Below are positions 33,578 to 43,882 of a stretch of DNA of 64,000 nt, in pieces. The position numbers were made by a program, and so were the translations under genes. Source of the DNA: Oscillospiraceae bacterium. Lineage in GTDB: Bacteria > Bacillota > Clostridia > Oscillospirales > Oscillospiraceae. Within the stretch, counting starts at the first letter, position 1. Each line of letters starts with the position of its first letter. The notes below the pieces were generated by a model. It saw nothing but the letters and a program-made list of their open reading frames with translations, did no database searches and was not told where the DNA came from. The stretch spans positions 1 to 64,000 of the forward strand of contig CACYLY010000005.1 of NCBI GenBank assembly GCA_902775355.1, given 5' to 3'.

Positions 33578-35220
33578 GCCGCTCCACCTCCCAGCGCCGT
33601 CCGGAGGATGATCTGCCCGTCGGCAAAGGTCTGACGGAGGGGCAGCGAAAGGCCGCTCAAGTCTGGCAGCGTCTCGGGCGCAAGCTCCCCGCCGTCCGCC
33701 ATCATCAGCAGCTCCCCGTCCTGCAGGCGGACGAAGAACTCCTTTGTTTTTCCCAGCAGGCTTTCGGCCGCGGCCTCAAAGCAGTCGTAGACCGCCATGG
33801 CCTCCCGGCAGGAGAAGGCCCGTTCCGCCCGAACGTCCACCGCGGCGTTCATGCCGCAGTAACACAGATAGTGCGCGGATTCCTCCAGCGCGGAGGCCAG
33901 CTCCGTCGCCAGAACCGTCTCCCGTTCCGCTTCCACCAGCACAAAATTCGCCTTGCGCTTGACATAGGCCGTCAGCACCAGCGCCTTTTCGATCTCCGAT
34001 CGGAAGGAGGCCGCACCGGGCCTGGCCTTTTCCAGGATCCTGGAGATCTTTTTCTGGGCGGGATAGACCTCCTGCGCCGCTTTCTGATACAGGCGGCTGC
34101 GCTCTTCGATGCCGGCCTGCTCGTCGCTCAGCTCCCGTTCTCTTTCCAGAAGCTCGTTCTCCAGGGCCAGCGTCTCGTTTGCGTCCCGCAGCTCCTCGTT
34201 CAGGCGGTTTACCGCGCTCTCATCCTCCGTCCAGAAGGCGAAACCTGCGCGGATCTCCATGCCGGAGAGCCGGGTGTCCGGCGCTGGGCAGACAGGCGCG
34301 CGCAAAGATGAGCGCAGCTGCGCCTCTGACGCCGGGATGGGCGCCTGCGTCCGGAAAGCGGGTTTCAGCGCCCTGTCCGTGATCAGGACAGGCAAATCGA
34401 GCTGGGCAAAAAAGCCGGGATAGTTTTCGTTGGAAGGGATCAGACGGCTCCGGATGCAGGCCTCAAACACGCCCAGCGTGCCGAAGATCACGATCTCCGG
34501 CCATTCCCAGGCGTCCAGCAGGGCGTCCTTGGGGATCATTTTTCTGAGGTTCAAAAAGACGGGGATCAGGACCAGCATGCCCAGGGGCCGGATCGCCTTT
34601 TTCCATTTCCCCTTTTTCCGGCAGGCAAGCAGCAGGAAGACGATCCCCGCCGCCAGCGCGCATCCTGCCCAGGCGTAGGCGGCATAGTACAGAAAGCCGT
34701 GGGTATAGCTCTGTCCGGCGCCGCCGGTGAGGGTTGCGATATCCTCAGCCGGGACAAAGGCCAGCATATGCAGGTCGTTGGTCAATACGCCGAGAGCCAG
34801 CAGCCCCGCGGGGATCAAAAACAGGAACTCGTCCGGCTTCCTCCCGCTCCTTCCCCGGAAAAGGCGGAAGCAGGTCATGAGGAACAGCGTCGGGATCAGC
34901 AGGATCGGCAGGTAATAGACATACCAGCAATAGCGGGTGATGCCCGGTTCCACGGCGATCCGGTATTTTGTGAACTGCGCGGCCAGAAACAGGAGCATCA
35001 GGCAGGCGGCCGCCAGAACGTATCCCTTTGTCCGTGTCGGCAGAAGCCTTCTGTTGACCGACTGCATCCAGGAAAGGATCAGCCCGGCATAGATGAGATA
35101 CTCAGCACAGTACACCATCGAGACCACAAAATGATTCGGGTCCGCATCCCGGGAATGCAGCACGCCGGCCAGCAGCAGGAAGCCGATGAACAGCAGGGTG
35201 TTTCGATTCCGTTTTATCAT
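33574..35220 (-). CDS. Seven-helix membrane sensor, kinase-like but degenerate
   Basis: A 548-residue protein. About seven or eight transmembrane helices fill residues 8-270, like histidine-kinase 7TM sensor modules. A long coiled coil (about 330-385) leads to a C-terminal region that resembles a dimerisation and ATPase module: YQKAAQEVYPAQKKISRIL where the histidine would be expected, and LLMMADGG in place of a good G box. I find no convincing phosphorylated histidine or intact ATP site. It may serve as a sensing partner for the kinase it overlaps by ATGA. Confidence 0.7.
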   Translation of the reverse strand: MIKRNRNTLLFIGFLLLAGVLHSRDADPNHFVVSMVYCAEYLIYAGLILSWMQSVNRRLLPTRTKGYVLAAACLMLLFLAAQFTKYRIAVEPGITRYCWYVYYLPILLIPTLFLMTCFRLFRGRSGRKPDEFLFLIPAGLLALGVLTNDLHMLAFVPAEDIATLTGGAGQSYTHGFLYYAAYAWAGCALAAGIVFLLLACRKKGKWKKAIRPLGMLVLIPVFLNLRKMIPKDALLDAWEWPEIVIFGTLGVFEACIRSRLIPSNENYPGFFAQLDLPVLITDRALKPAFRTQAPIPASEAQLRSSLRAPVCPAPDTRLSGMEIRAGFAFWTEDESAVNRLNEELRDANETLALENELLERERELSDEQAGIEERSRLYQKAAQEVYPAQKKISRILEKARPGAASFRSEIEKALVLTAYVKRKANFVLVEAERETVLATELASALEESAHYLCYCGMNAAVDVRAERAFSCREAMAVYDCFEAAAESLLGKTKEFFVRLQDGELLMMADGGELAPETLPDLSGLSLPLRQTFADGQIILRTALGGGAA

Positions 35221-35340
35221 GGCGCGTCCCCCCCTTCCTTCGATCTGTCAAGTTTATTTTATTATACAGGAAAGAACGCGGCTTGAACATCCCCCGCGCA
35301 GCCTTTTTTCTTGCATGGTCGCGTGTGTTCGATGACGCCC

Positions 35341-35377
35341 AAAGGGGACGCACCGTGCAGCGCGGTGCGTCCCCTTT
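35341..35377. repeat. Dispersed palindrome, copy 2
   Basis: AAAGGGGACGCACCG and its reverse complement enclose a 7-base loop. The arm sequence matches the copy at 123-157. It lies between the leuS stop and the upstream end of the sensor gene; nothing else is seen in 35221-35468. Confidence 0.75.
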
Positions 35378-35468
35378 GGGTGTGATAAGAATGGCAGTAT
35401 CCTGTTCTCTGCCTGTTTGTCCGTGATTCACCCTGTCTGCTTGCGGTGGTGATAAGAGCTCCGCGCTC

Positions 35469-37979
35469 TCAGGACTTCGCGGGCCGGACCACCAGGTTCA
35501 GCAGGCGGTTGGGCCGGAAAATGACCTTGACGAGCTCCATGCCCTCCAGCTGGCGCTTCACCTTTTCCTCGGCCCTGGCGGCGGCCAGGACGGTCTCCTC
35601 ATCGGAGTCCGTGGGGACGGTGACGGTGCAGCGGAGCTTGCCGTTGACCTGCACGGCCATCTCCACCACGGCGTCCACGGTCTTGGCCTCTTCATATTTC
35701 GGCCAGGGCATCTGCATGGCCATCTTGCCGTACTTGCCGGCAAAGCCCAGCAGCTCCCACATCTCCTCGGCGATATGGGGCGCGAAGGGACTCAGCAGCA
35801 GAACCAACTGCTCAAGATCGCCCTTGGTGACGCCGTTGGAATAGAACTCATTCACCATGGTCATCAGGGCGGCGATGGCGGTATTGAGCTTCAGGTTCTC
35901 AATATCCTCCCCCACCTTCTTGATGGTCTTGTGGATGATGCTCTCGTTTTTCTGCGAAACGGCAAAATCGTCCTTCGCCTGGTCCATCAGGTTCCAGCAG
36001 CGATCCAGGAAGCGCTTGGAGCCCTTCACTGCCTCGTCCGACCAGGTGGCGGTCTTCTCAAAGTCGCCGATGAACATGATATAGACGCGCATGGTGTCCG
36101 CCCCGTAGGCCTTTACCACGTCGTCAGGATTGACCACGTTCCCCAGGGACTTGGACATCTTCACGGACTCGCGGAGCGCCTGGCTGCCGTACTTGGCGAT
36201 CAGCGCCTGCTTCTCCTCCTCGGTCTCGGCATAGCCGATGTAGTGGGGATTGCGGCCCAGGATCATGCCCTGAGAGGTGCGCTTTTTATAGGGCTCCTTG
36301 GTATGCACCACGCCGATGTCATAGAGGAACTTGTGCCAGAAGCGGCTGTACAGCAGGTGCAGGGTGGTATGCTCCATGCCTCCGTTGTACCAGTCCACCG
36401 GGCCCCAGTATTCCTCGGCCTCCTTGGAGACCAGCTCCTTGTCGTTGTGGGGATCCATATAGCGCAGGAAGTACCAGCTGGAGCCAGCCCACTGGGGCAT
36501 GGTGTCCGTCTCCCGCTTGGCGGGGCCGCCGCAGCAGGGGCAGGTGGTGTTGACCCAGTCGGTCATCTTGGACAGGGGGGATTCCCCGTCGTCGGTGAGC
36601 TCATAGGAGTCCACCTGGGGCAGCAGCAGGGGCAGCTGCTCCTCGGGGATGGGGACCCAGCCGCACTTGGGGCAGTTCACCAGGGGGATGGGCTCGCCCC
36701 AGTAGCGCTGGCGGGAGAAGACCCAGTCGCGGAGCTTGAAGTTCACCTTCTCCACGCCGATGCCCTGCTCCTCCAGCCACTTCTTCATGGCGGGGATGGC
36801 CTGGCGCACGGTCATGCCGTCCAGGAAGCCGGAGTTGACCATGATGCCGGTGTCGTCCTTGAGGGTGAAGGCCGCCTCCTCGATGTTGCCGCCCTTGACC
36901 ACCTCGATGATCTCGCATCCGAACTTTTTGGCAAACTCCCAGTCACGGTCGTCGTGTCCGGGCACGGCCATGATGGCGCCGGTGCCGTAGGTCACCAGGA
37001 CGTAGTCGGAGATGAAGATGGGGATCTCCTTGCCGTTCACGGGGTTAATGGCCCTCACGCCCTCCAGGCGGACTCCGGTCTTTTCCTTGTTGAGCTCGGC
37101 CCGCTCAAAGTCTGACTTGTGGGCGGCCTCGTCCACATAGGCGGCCACGGCGTCCCAATTGGCCAGCTTGTCCTGCCACTTCTTCACATAGGGGTGCTCC
37201 GGAGAGAGGACCATGTAGGTGGCGCCAAAGAGGGTATCGGGACGGGTCGTATATACAACCACGTCGTCCCCGGCGGTGGTCTTGAAGGTGACCTCCGCGC
37301 CGGTGGAGCGGCCGATCCAGTTCTTCTGCTGGGTCTTGACCCGCTCGATGAAGTCCAGATCGTCGATATCGTCCACCAGGCGCTGGGCGTACTTGGTGAT
37401 GGCCAGCATCCACTGGCTCTTTTCCCGACGCACGACCTCGCTGCCGCAGCGCTCGCACACGCCCTCCACCACTTCTTCGTTGGCCAGCACGCACTTGCAG
37501 CTGGTGCACCAGTTCACGGGCATGGTGGTCTTGTAGGCCAGGCCGCGCTTGAACATCTGCAGGAAGATCCACTGGGTCCACTTGTAGTACTTGGGATCCG
37601 TGGTATCCACCATCCGGTCCCAGTCGAAGCCGTAGCCCAGCATCTTCAGCTGCCGGGTGAAGTTGTGGATGTTCTGCCGGGTGACGATGGCGGGGTGGAT
37701 GTGATTCTTGATGGCAAAATTCTCCGTCGGCAGGCCAAAGGCGTCATAGCCGATGGGAAACAGCACATTGTAGCCCTCCATGCGCTTTTTGCGAGCCACG
37801 ATGTCCAGGGCGGTAAAGGGCCGGGGGTGGCCCACGTGGAGCCCCGCCGCGCTGGGGTACGGGAACTCGATGAGCGCGTAGAACTTGGGCTTTTCACTGC
37901 CGGTGACCGCCGCGTAGGGCTTGGTCTCTTCCCAGCGTTCCTGCCATTTCTTCTCAATGGCTGTAAAATCGTATTTCAT
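35469..37979 (-). CDS. leuS: Leucyl-tRNA synthetase LeuS
   Basis: Charges tRNA-Leu. The 836-residue protein has the class I signature HVGH (48-51) in [13 protein letters not shown], the editing (CP1) domain with [20 protein letters not shown], the [10 protein letters not shown] motif, and the anticodon-binding domain and C-terminal appendage. Pairs of CxxC in CPKCGWVP and CPCCGG suggest zinc-knuckle sites. It is last in an apparent operon with rsfS, nadD-yqeK and yhbY, 21 bp after the rsfS stop. Confidence 0.97.
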   Translation of the reverse strand: MKYDFTAIEKKWQERWEETKPYAAVTGSEKPKFYALIEFPYPSAAGLHVGHPRPFTALDIVARKKRMEGYNVLFPIGYDAFGLPTENFAIKNHIHPAIVTRQNIHNFTRQLKMLGYGFDWDRMVDTTDPKYYKWTQWIFLQMFKRGLAYKTTMPVNWCTSCKCVLANEEVVEGVCERCGSEVVRREKSQWMLAITKYAQRLVDDIDDLDFIERVKTQQKNWIGRSTGAEVTFKTTAGDDVVVYTTRPDTLFGATYMVLSPEHPYVKKWQDKLANWDAVAAYVDEAAHKSDFERAELNKEKTGVRLEGVRAINPVNGKEIPIFISDYVLVTYGTGAIMAVPGHDDRDWEFAKKFGCEIIEVVKGGNIEEAAFTLKDDTGIMVNSGFLDGMTVRQAIPAMKKWLEEQGIGVEKVNFKLRDWVFSRQRYWGEPIPLVNCPKCGWVPIPEEQLPLLLPQVDSYELTDDGESPLSKMTDWVNTTCPCCGGPAKRETDTMPQWAGSSWYFLRYMDPHNDKELVSKEAEEYWGPVDWYNGGMEHTTLHLLYSRFWHKFLYDIGVVHTKEPYKKRTSQGMILGRNPHYIGYAETEEEKQALIAKYGSQALRESVKMSKSLGNVVNPDDVVKAYGADTMRVYIMFIGDFEKTATWSDEAVKGSKRFLDRCWNLMDQAKDDFAVSQKNESIIHKTIKKVGEDIENLKLNTAIAALMTMVNEFYSNGVTKGDLEQLVLLLSPFAPHIAEEMWELLGFAGKYGKMAMQMPWPKYEEAKTVDAVVEMAVQVNGKLRCTVTVPTDSDEETVLAAARAEEKVKRQLEGMELVKVIFRPNRLLNLVVRPAKS

Positions 37980-38000
37980 GCGCTTGGTCCTTCTCTCTTC

Positions 38001-38384
38001 TTATTCTGCTTCCGGCTCGTGCAGCTCGGGCATGGGGAGCGTGGCGGGGTCCACCAGCTCGGAGTCGCTCCAGAGCCGCTCCAGGTTATAGAACTTGCGG
38101 GCTTCATCGGTGAAAACGTGGACGATCACGCTGCCGAAATCCATCAGCACCCAGATATCGGAGCGCAGACCTTCCCGCCGGATGGGGGGTTCCCCGGCCT
38201 CGGAAAGGAGCTTGTCCACCTCGTCCACCAGAGCCTTGATGTGGGTGGAAGAGGTGCCGTTGCAGATCACGAAATAATCCGCAAGGACGGTCTGCTCGGC
38301 GGTCTTCAGCACCTTCACGTCCTTGGCCTTCTTCTCATCCAGGGCCCGAACGGCGACGGCGGCGATTTCAGCGGGACTTAACAT
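38001..38384 (-). CDS. rsfS: Ribosome silencing factor RsfS
   Basis: Binds ribosomal protein L14 and blocks subunit joining under slow growth. ATG 38384 (MLSPAEIAAVAVRAL) follows AAGGAGG and gives 127 residues, the normal length. Conserved stretches are YFVICNGTSSTHIKAL, EGLRSDIWVLMDFGSVIVHVF and RKFYNLERLW. It lies next to nadD-yqeK, the common Firmicutes order. Confidence 0.95.
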   Translation of the reverse strand: MLSPAEIAAVAVRALDEKKAKDVKVLKTAEQTVLADYFVICNGTSSTHIKALVDEVDKLLSEAGEPPIRREGLRSDIWVLMDFGSVIVHVFTDEARKFYNLERLWSDSELVDPATLPMPELHEPEAE

Positions 38385-38397
38385 AGGGATTCCTCCT

Positions 38398-39564
38398 TTA
38401 ATTTCCGTACGCGGATTCATACCAGCGGCAGGCCTCCAGCGTATCTTTGTATACTTGCATGTTTCTCTCGTGCAGGATGTCCATGCTCCGCTGCAGCGCC
38501 CGGCACATGCAGCGGTCCAGATCCTCGTCGGCCAGCTTCCGCAGCTCCTCCGTGCCGGGGTAGCTGCGATTGGGCTCGATCATATCCGCCAGATAGATGA
38601 CTTTCTCAAAGAGATCCATATCCGGCTTTCCGGTGGTGTGCCAGCGGATGGCGTCGCAGATCTCCTCCGGGCAGCCGTAGCGCTCGCGGGCGAAGACTGC
38701 GCCGGTGCGGGCGTGGAGCAGCTGGGGATTGGCCCGCTCCCCTTCCGTGAGCGCGATGCCCATTCGATCGCAGTAAGAAAGCTGCTCTTCCTCCGTCCAG
38801 CGCTTGGTGCTGTCGTGGAGCAGGCCGGCTTCCTCTGCGGCGTCCGGGTCCAGGCCCCAGCGCTGGGCCAGCTTGCGGGCCGTGTCCGCGCAGCCCAGCA
38901 CATGGGCGACGCGCTTGGGCTTGTGGAGCAGCGGTACCTGCTCCCGCAGCCAGGCAAGCTCGGGCTTCGCGTCATAGAGACGCAGACGGATGATCTCCGC
39001 ATAGACCTCGCTCAGGAGGCAGTCTCTTCCTTTCCGTTTCGGCAGCAGCGAGCGGATCTTGGAAGAGCTCACGGCAAAGGGCTCGTGCTCCAGCAGCGTG
39101 ACGCGCACGCCTCGCCGCTCCAGTTCCGAGGCCTTTTCCCGCAGGGCGCTCCCCTCCCCGGATCTGCGGCAGAGGGCTGCCAGGCTGCACTGCCGCAGCA
39201 GCTCTCCTGCTTGATACCACTGGTCGACGGTCAGCAGCATATCGCTGCCCAGCAGGAGGATCAGCTCGTCCTTCGGATATTCCCGCCGCAGCAGCCGCAG
39301 GGTATCGACCATGTAGCAGGGGCCTTGCCGGCGAATGGCGATCTCGCTGATCTCCGTATCCGGAAAACCGGCGAAGTTCAGCGTACACAGCCGAAGACGG
39401 GTGTCTGCGTCCGGCGTCAGCTCCGGCAGCAGCTTATGGGGCGGCATCCCGTCGGGGATGATCAGCGTCCGATCAGGCTGCAGGACCTTCTGCGCCGTGT
39501 TCAGCGCGGCCTGATGTCCCAGATGGGGCGGGTTGAAGCCCCCGCCGTAAATCAGGATCCTCAC
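38398..39564 (-). CDS. nadD: NadD-YqeK fusion: NaMN adenylyltransferase plus HD-domain phosphohydrolase
   Basis: A 388-residue bifunctional protein. Residues 1-200 are NadD (IYGGGFNPPHLGHQAAL with the nucleotidyltransferase HxGH-type motif and the downstream SSSKIRSLL), which makes deamido-NAD from nicotinate mononucleotide. Residues about 200-388 are YqeK, an HD-domain protein (VLGCADTARKLA, AGLLHDSTKRW, HARTGAVFA, IRWHTTGKPDM) of the type that hydrolyses Ap4A symmetrically. In Bacillus the two are separate neighbouring genes. The start is GTG 39564, overlapping the yhbY stop (GTGA). Confidence 0.9.
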   Translation of the reverse strand: MRILIYGGGFNPPHLGHQAALNTAQKVLQPDRTLIIPDGMPPHKLLPELTPDADTRLRLCTLNFAGFPDTEISEIAIRRQGPCYMVDTLRLLRREYPKDELILLLGSDMLLTVDQWYQAGELLRQCSLAALCRRSGEGSALREKASELERRGVRVTLLEHEPFAVSSSKIRSLLPKRKGRDCLLSEVYAEIIRLRLYDAKPELAWLREQVPLLHKPKRVAHVLGCADTARKLAQRWGLDPDAAEEAGLLHDSTKRWTEEEQLSYCDRMGIALTEGERANPQLLHARTGAVFARERYGCPEEICDAIRWHTTGKPDMDLFEKVIYLADMIEPNRSYPGTEELRKLADEDLDRCMCRALQRSMDILHERNMQVYKDTLEACRWYESAYGN

Positions 39565-39869
39565 TTTTTCTTGCTTTTGACCAGCTCGATCTTGGGATCG
39601 GCGTGGTTGCGGCGGAAGAGGACGAACTTGGTGCCGATGACCTGGACGGGCTCGGCCCGGCAGGCCTCGCACAGAGCGTCCAGCACTTCCTGCGGACTGT
39701 ATTCACAGGTCTCCAGGACCCGGCCCTTGACCAGCTCTCTGGCCTGAAGAGCGGCGTCCACCGAGGCGATGACGTTTTCCGAAATACCGCCCTTGCCCAC
39801 CTGCACGATGGTATCCTCGGACATGGCAAGGCCGCGCAGCTGCGCTCTCTGTTTACTGGTGATAGGCAT
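39561..39869 (-). CDS. yhbY: CRM-domain RNA-binding protein YhbY
   Basis: A 102-residue ribosome-assembly factor with a single CRM domain: MPITSKQRAQLRGLAMS at the start, then VQVGKGGISENVIASVDAAL with the GxxG-type loop, and VQVIGTKFVLFRRN. The length is standard. It precedes nadD-yqeK and overlaps it by GTGA; ftsY ends 10 bp upstream. Confidence 0.93.
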   Translation of the reverse strand: MPITSKQRAQLRGLAMSEDTIVQVGKGGISENVIASVDAALQARELVKGRVLETCEYSPQEVLDALCEACRAEPVQVIGTKFVLFRRNHADPKIELVKSKKK

Positions 39870-39878
39870 AGCTTCTCC

Positions 39879-40787
39879 TTACTGCTTAAAAAGCGCTGTT
39901 ACAAAACTCGTCGGGTCAAAGGGGATGAGATCGTCGATCCCCTCGCCCACGCCCACGTACTTGACGGGCAGCTTCAGCTCGTTGGCAATGGCAAAGACGA
40001 TGCCGCCCTTGGCCGTACCGTCCAGCTTGGTGAGAACGATGCCGGTGATGCCGGCGGTTTCCAGAAACTGCTTGGCCTGGATCAGGCCGTTCTGTCCGGT
40101 GGTGGCGTCCAGGACCATGACGGTCTCCACGTCCGCCTCCGGCAGCTCCCGATTGATGATCCGGCTGATCTTCGCCAGCTCGTTCATCAGATTCTGCTTG
40201 TTGTGCAAGCGGCCGGCTGTGTCGATGATGATCACGTCGGTGCCCCTGGCCTTGGCGGCGCAGATGCCGTCGTAGACCACGGCGCCGGGATCGCTGCCCT
40301 CTTCATGGCGGACGAAATCGGCGCCGGAGCGCTCCGCCCAGATGCCCAGCTGCTCCGCGGCGGCGGCCCGGAAGGTGTCTCCCGCCACCAGCAGGACCTT
40401 CTTGCCCTGCTCTTTCAGCTGATGGGCAAGCTTTCCGATGGTTGTGGTCTTGCCCACGCCGTTCACGCCCACCATGAGGACCACAGAGGGCTTGGTGTTC
40501 AGCTTCAGCTCGGTGCTGCCCACGTCCAGGATCTTTTTCAGCACCCGGATCAGGCCCTCCCGGGCTTCGGCGCCCTTGCGGTAGCGTTCCACCCAGGTGG
40601 CCTTGTGCATCAGATAATCGATCTGCTGCGCGGTGGTCGCCCCGACGTCCGCCAGGACCAGCAGCTCCTCCAGATCCTCATAGAACTGTTCGCTGTCCGG
40701 TTCATAGTCCTGGAACAGCTCCTCCAGCTCCACCATGTTTTTGCGGGTCTTGGTCAGGCCCGAGAACATTTTATCAAAAAAACCCAT
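39879..40787 (-). CDS. ftsY: Signal recognition particle receptor FtsY
   Basis: GTPase receptor that brings SRP-ribosome complexes to the Sec translocon. The 302-residue protein is the short form lacking a long acidic A domain. The N domain is about 1-85 ([14 protein letters not shown]), and the G domain follows with [15 protein letters not shown], the [21 protein letters not shown] motif, [16 protein letters not shown] and [10 protein letters not shown]. It begins 3 bp after the smc stop. Confidence 0.96.
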   Translation of the reverse strand: MGFFDKMFSGLTKTRKNMVELEELFQDYEPDSEQFYEDLEELLVLADVGATTAQQIDYLMHKATWVERYRKGAEAREGLIRVLKKILDVGSTELKLNTKPSVVLMVGVNGVGKTTTIGKLAHQLKEQGKKVLLVAGDTFRAAAAEQLGIWAERSGADFVRHEEGSDPGAVVYDGICAAKARGTDVIIIDTAGRLHNKQNLMNELAKISRIINRELPEADVETVMVLDATTGQNGLIQAKQFLETAGITGIVLTKLDGTAKGGIVFAIANELKLPVKYVGVGEGIDDLIPFDPTSFVTALFKQ

Positions 40788-40790
40788 CGT

Positions 40791-43700
40791 TTAATCCTCC
40801 ACAGTCTTTTTCGCGCTTTCCAGGTCCAGCTCCACCACGGTAGATACGCCCTTTTCCTGCATGGTCACGCCATAGAGCAGGTCCGCCTCCTCCATGGTTC
40901 CCCGGCGGTGGGTGATCACCAGGAACTGGGTCTTGTCGGCCATGCGGCGCATGTATTCCGCAAAGCGCGTCACGTTCGCCTCGTCCAGGGCGGCCTCGAT
41001 CTCGTCCATCACGCAGAAGGGCGTGGGCCGGACCTTCAGGATCGCAAAGTACAGGGCGATGGCCACAAAGGCCATCTCACCGCCGGAGAGCAGGCTGATA
41101 TTGGACAGAGCCTTGCCCGGGGGCTGGACCTTGATCTCGATGCCGCAGTCCAGAGGCTGCGTCTCGTCCTCCAGCCGAAGGGATGCTTTTCCGCCGCCGA
41201 AGAGCTCCAGAAAAGTCTCCCGGAAACAGCTGTCGATCTCCCTGAAACGGGTCAGGAAAACGTCGGTCATCTCGCCGGTGATCTGGGAAATGATGTCCAG
41301 CAGCTCCTTCTTGGCTTTCTCCACGTCGTCCCGCTGGCCGGTGAGGAATTCATAGCGGGTATTGACCCGCTCATACTCCGCAATGGCGCCCAGGTTCACA
41401 TCCCCCAGGGCGCTGATCTGCCGGCGCATCTCGCCGATGGCCTTGTTGGCTTTCTGCAGGTTTTCCACCGGTTGACGCAGGGCGGCCGCGGCGCTGTGGC
41501 TCAATTCATAGTTTTCCCAGAGCTTGTCCAGGATCTGCTTCTCCTCCATATCGGCGGAGAGCTTCTTTTGTTCGATCCGCGCTGCGGTGCGTTCCAGATC
41601 CAGGATCTGGGCGTTGCGGGCTTGGGCGTCTTTTTCCGCCTTGGTCCGTTTTCCTTCCAGGTCAAGCTTGCTTGCGCTGAGCGCGGCGATCTCATCCCGC
41701 AGACTTTGCGCCTTGCCTCGGATCTCCGCGAGTCGATCTTCCTTCTCCTTCTGGCGCTGCTGGAAGCTCTCGATCTGACGCTGGGCGGCGTCCACCGCGG
41801 CTTTGCGGCTTTCGCTGTCCCCGGTCAGACTGTCCAGCAGGATCCGAAGCTGCTGCAAAGAGCTGTTGGTAGCTCGCTGCTCCGCTTCGAGAGAAGAGCT
41901 TCTGCTTCGCAGATCCGCCTGATCCTCCAGGGCCATATCCAGCTGATAGCGTGCGCCTGCAACGTCGGACTTGAGCTTCTCCAGCTTGTCGCTGCAGCTC
42001 TTTTCTTCCGCGGCCAGCTTCTTGCGCTGCTTTTTCAACCTTTCCAGTTCGTTGGCCCGGGACAGGAATCCGCTGGTTTTGGCGCTGCTGCCGCCGGTCA
42101 TGGAACCGCCGGCGTGGATCATCTGCCCGTCCAGGGTGACGATCCGCAGGCGATTGCCGTTGTTTTTCGACATGCGGATCGCGTCGCTCAGGCTCTCGGC
42201 CACCACAGTGCGGCCCAGCAGATTCAGCACGATCTGCTCATATTGCTTGTCATATCGCACCAGCTCTGCGGCAATGCCTACGAAGCCGGGGTCCCGCTCC
42301 GGCGCGTCCTGCATGAGGCTTCCGCGCATGGTATCCAGCGGCAGGAAGGTCGCCCGGCCGGCGTCCGTGCGCTTGAGCATCTCAATGGCCAGGCGGCCGT
42401 CGTTCTGGCTGTCGATCACGATGTTCTGGGCAGCCGAGCCAAGGGCCGTCTCGATGGCAAGAGTGCATTCCTCGTCCGCCCGCAGGAGATTGGCCACCGG
42501 CCCGTGAACGCCGCGGATATTCCCGCGCTCGCTCTCTCGCATGACGCTTTTCACCGCCCGGGAATAGCCCTCGTAATCCTTTTCCATCTCGGAGAGCATG
42601 CGGATGCGCCCGTCCATGCTGCGCCCGTCCACCGACAGGGTGTTGAGCCTCTCGCTCTGCTGACTCAGCAGCTCTTCCCTGTTTTTGAGCTTCATGCGGC
42701 AGCCGTCCAGAATGTTTGCGCAGCGGCTGTTCTCTTCCTGCAGGTTTTTGAGCTCCAGCTCGATCTCCGAAAGCCGGGTCTCCCCTTCTGTGATGCCGGC
42801 GCGGATCTCCGCCGTGCGGCTCTCCTGCTCCCGGATATCCCGAAGCAGCCGATCTTTCTGCTCCATGCTGCTTTTGACATTGGCCCGCAGCACGGCGATA
42901 TTGGCTTCACATTCCGATGCCAGAGCGTCCACCTGGCTGAGCCGTTCCCGCACCTGTTCGATCTCGATATCCTTGCGTTGCATCCGCTCGGTGATGCTGC
43001 CGGAGGAGGCATAGAGCGCTTCCAGTTCGGCCTTGGCCTGTTCCAGACTGCTCTGCGCCTGCTCATACTCCAGTCGGATCTTGTCCGCCTGGGCGTGGAG
43101 CTTGTCCAGCGTCGTCATCCAGGCGGAAATCTCCATCACGCGCAGTTCATCCCGCAGCAGCAGATAGCGCTTCGCGGTCTCGGCCTGACTCTTCAGAGGT
43201 CCCACCTGCATTTCCAGCTCTTCGATCTTGTCCCGGATGCGCTGCAGGTTCTCCTCGGTCTTCTCCAGCTTCCGCTCCGCCTCTTCCTTCCGGTAGCGGT
43301 AGCGGGAAATACCGGCGGCTTCTTCAAATACCTCCCGTCGATCCGTGCTCTTGCTGGACACGATCTCGGCGATGCGGCCCTGGCCGATGATGGAATAACC
43401 GTCCCGTCCCAGTCCGGTATCCATCAGCAGGCTGTTGATGTCCTTCAGGCGGACGGGCTCCTTGTTGATATAATATTCACTTTCCCCGCTGCGGTAATAA
43501 CGGCGGGTCAGCATGATCTCAGGACTGTCGGAATCAAAAATGCGAGCGGAATTATCGATGATCAGAGACACCTGCGCAAAGCCGAGGGGATTGCGCTTTT
43601 CGGTCCCGCCGAAGATCACGTCCTCCATCTTGGCGCCCCGCAGCGCCTTGCTGCGCTGCTCGCCCATGACCCAAAGAACAGCGTCGGCAATATTGGACTT

Positions 43701-43808
43701 GCCGGAGCCGTTGGGACCGACGATGGCGGTGATATCTTTTTCAAAGGTGAGTCTTGTCTTGTCCGCAAAGGATTTAAAGCCCTGGATCTCTATGGCACGC
43801 AGGTACAT
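40791..43808 (-). CDS. smc: Chromosome segregation SMC protein, short-armed
   Basis: Condensin subunit that extrudes DNA loops. The N-terminal head has Walker A GPNGSGKSN (32-40). Two coiled-coil arms flank the hinge (about 420-570, GYSRAVKSVM to GRTVVAESLSDAI, with the glycine-rich GGSMTGGSSA just after). The C-terminal head has the signature LSGGEMAFVAIAL and Walker B FCVMDEIEAALD. At 1,005 residues it is roughly 180 shorter than the Bacillus protein, and the loss is divided between both arms; heads and hinge look complete. Confidence 0.92.
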   Translation of the reverse strand: MYLRAIEIQGFKSFADKTRLTFEKDITAIVGPNGSGKSNIADAVLWVMGEQRSKALRGAKMEDVIFGGTEKRNPLGFAQVSLIIDNSARIFDSDSPEIMLTRRYYRSGESEYYINKEPVRLKDINSLLMDTGLGRDGYSIIGQGRIAEIVSSKSTDRREVFEEAAGISRYRYRKEEAERKLEKTEENLQRIRDKIEELEMQVGPLKSQAETAKRYLLLRDELRVMEISAWMTTLDKLHAQADKIRLEYEQAQSSLEQAKAELEALYASSGSITERMQRKDIEIEQVRERLSQVDALASECEANIAVLRANVKSSMEQKDRLLRDIREQESRTAEIRAGITEGETRLSEIELELKNLQEENSRCANILDGCRMKLKNREELLSQQSERLNTLSVDGRSMDGRIRMLSEMEKDYEGYSRAVKSVMRESERGNIRGVHGPVANLLRADEECTLAIETALGSAAQNIVIDSQNDGRLAIEMLKRTDAGRATFLPLDTMRGSLMQDAPERDPGFVGIAAELVRYDKQYEQIVLNLLGRTVVAESLSDAIRMSKNNGNRLRIVTLDGQMIHAGGSMTGGSSAKTSGFLSRANELERLKKQRKKLAAEEKSCSDKLEKLKSDVAGARYQLDMALEDQADLRSRSSSLEAEQRATNSSLQQLRILLDSLTGDSESRKAAVDAAQRQIESFQQRQKEKEDRLAEIRGKAQSLRDEIAALSASKLDLEGKRTKAEKDAQARNAQILDLERTAARIEQKKLSADMEEKQILDKLWENYELSHSAAAALRQPVENLQKANKAIGEMRRQISALGDVNLGAIAEYERVNTRYEFLTGQRDDVEKAKKELLDIISQITGEMTDVFLTRFREIDSCFRETFLELFGGGKASLRLEDETQPLDCGIEIKVQPPGKALSNISLLSGGEMAFVAIALYFAILKVRPTPFCVMDEIEAALDEANVTRFAEYMRRMADKTQFLVITHRRGTMEEADLLYGVTMQEKGVSTVVELDLESAKKTVED

Positions 43809-43882
43809 GCTTTCCTCTTATCTCCCGGTGCGCCGTGCTCGACGGGACCGGGCCTTCTTTTTGTGCTTCCCTTTTCCCGGGG

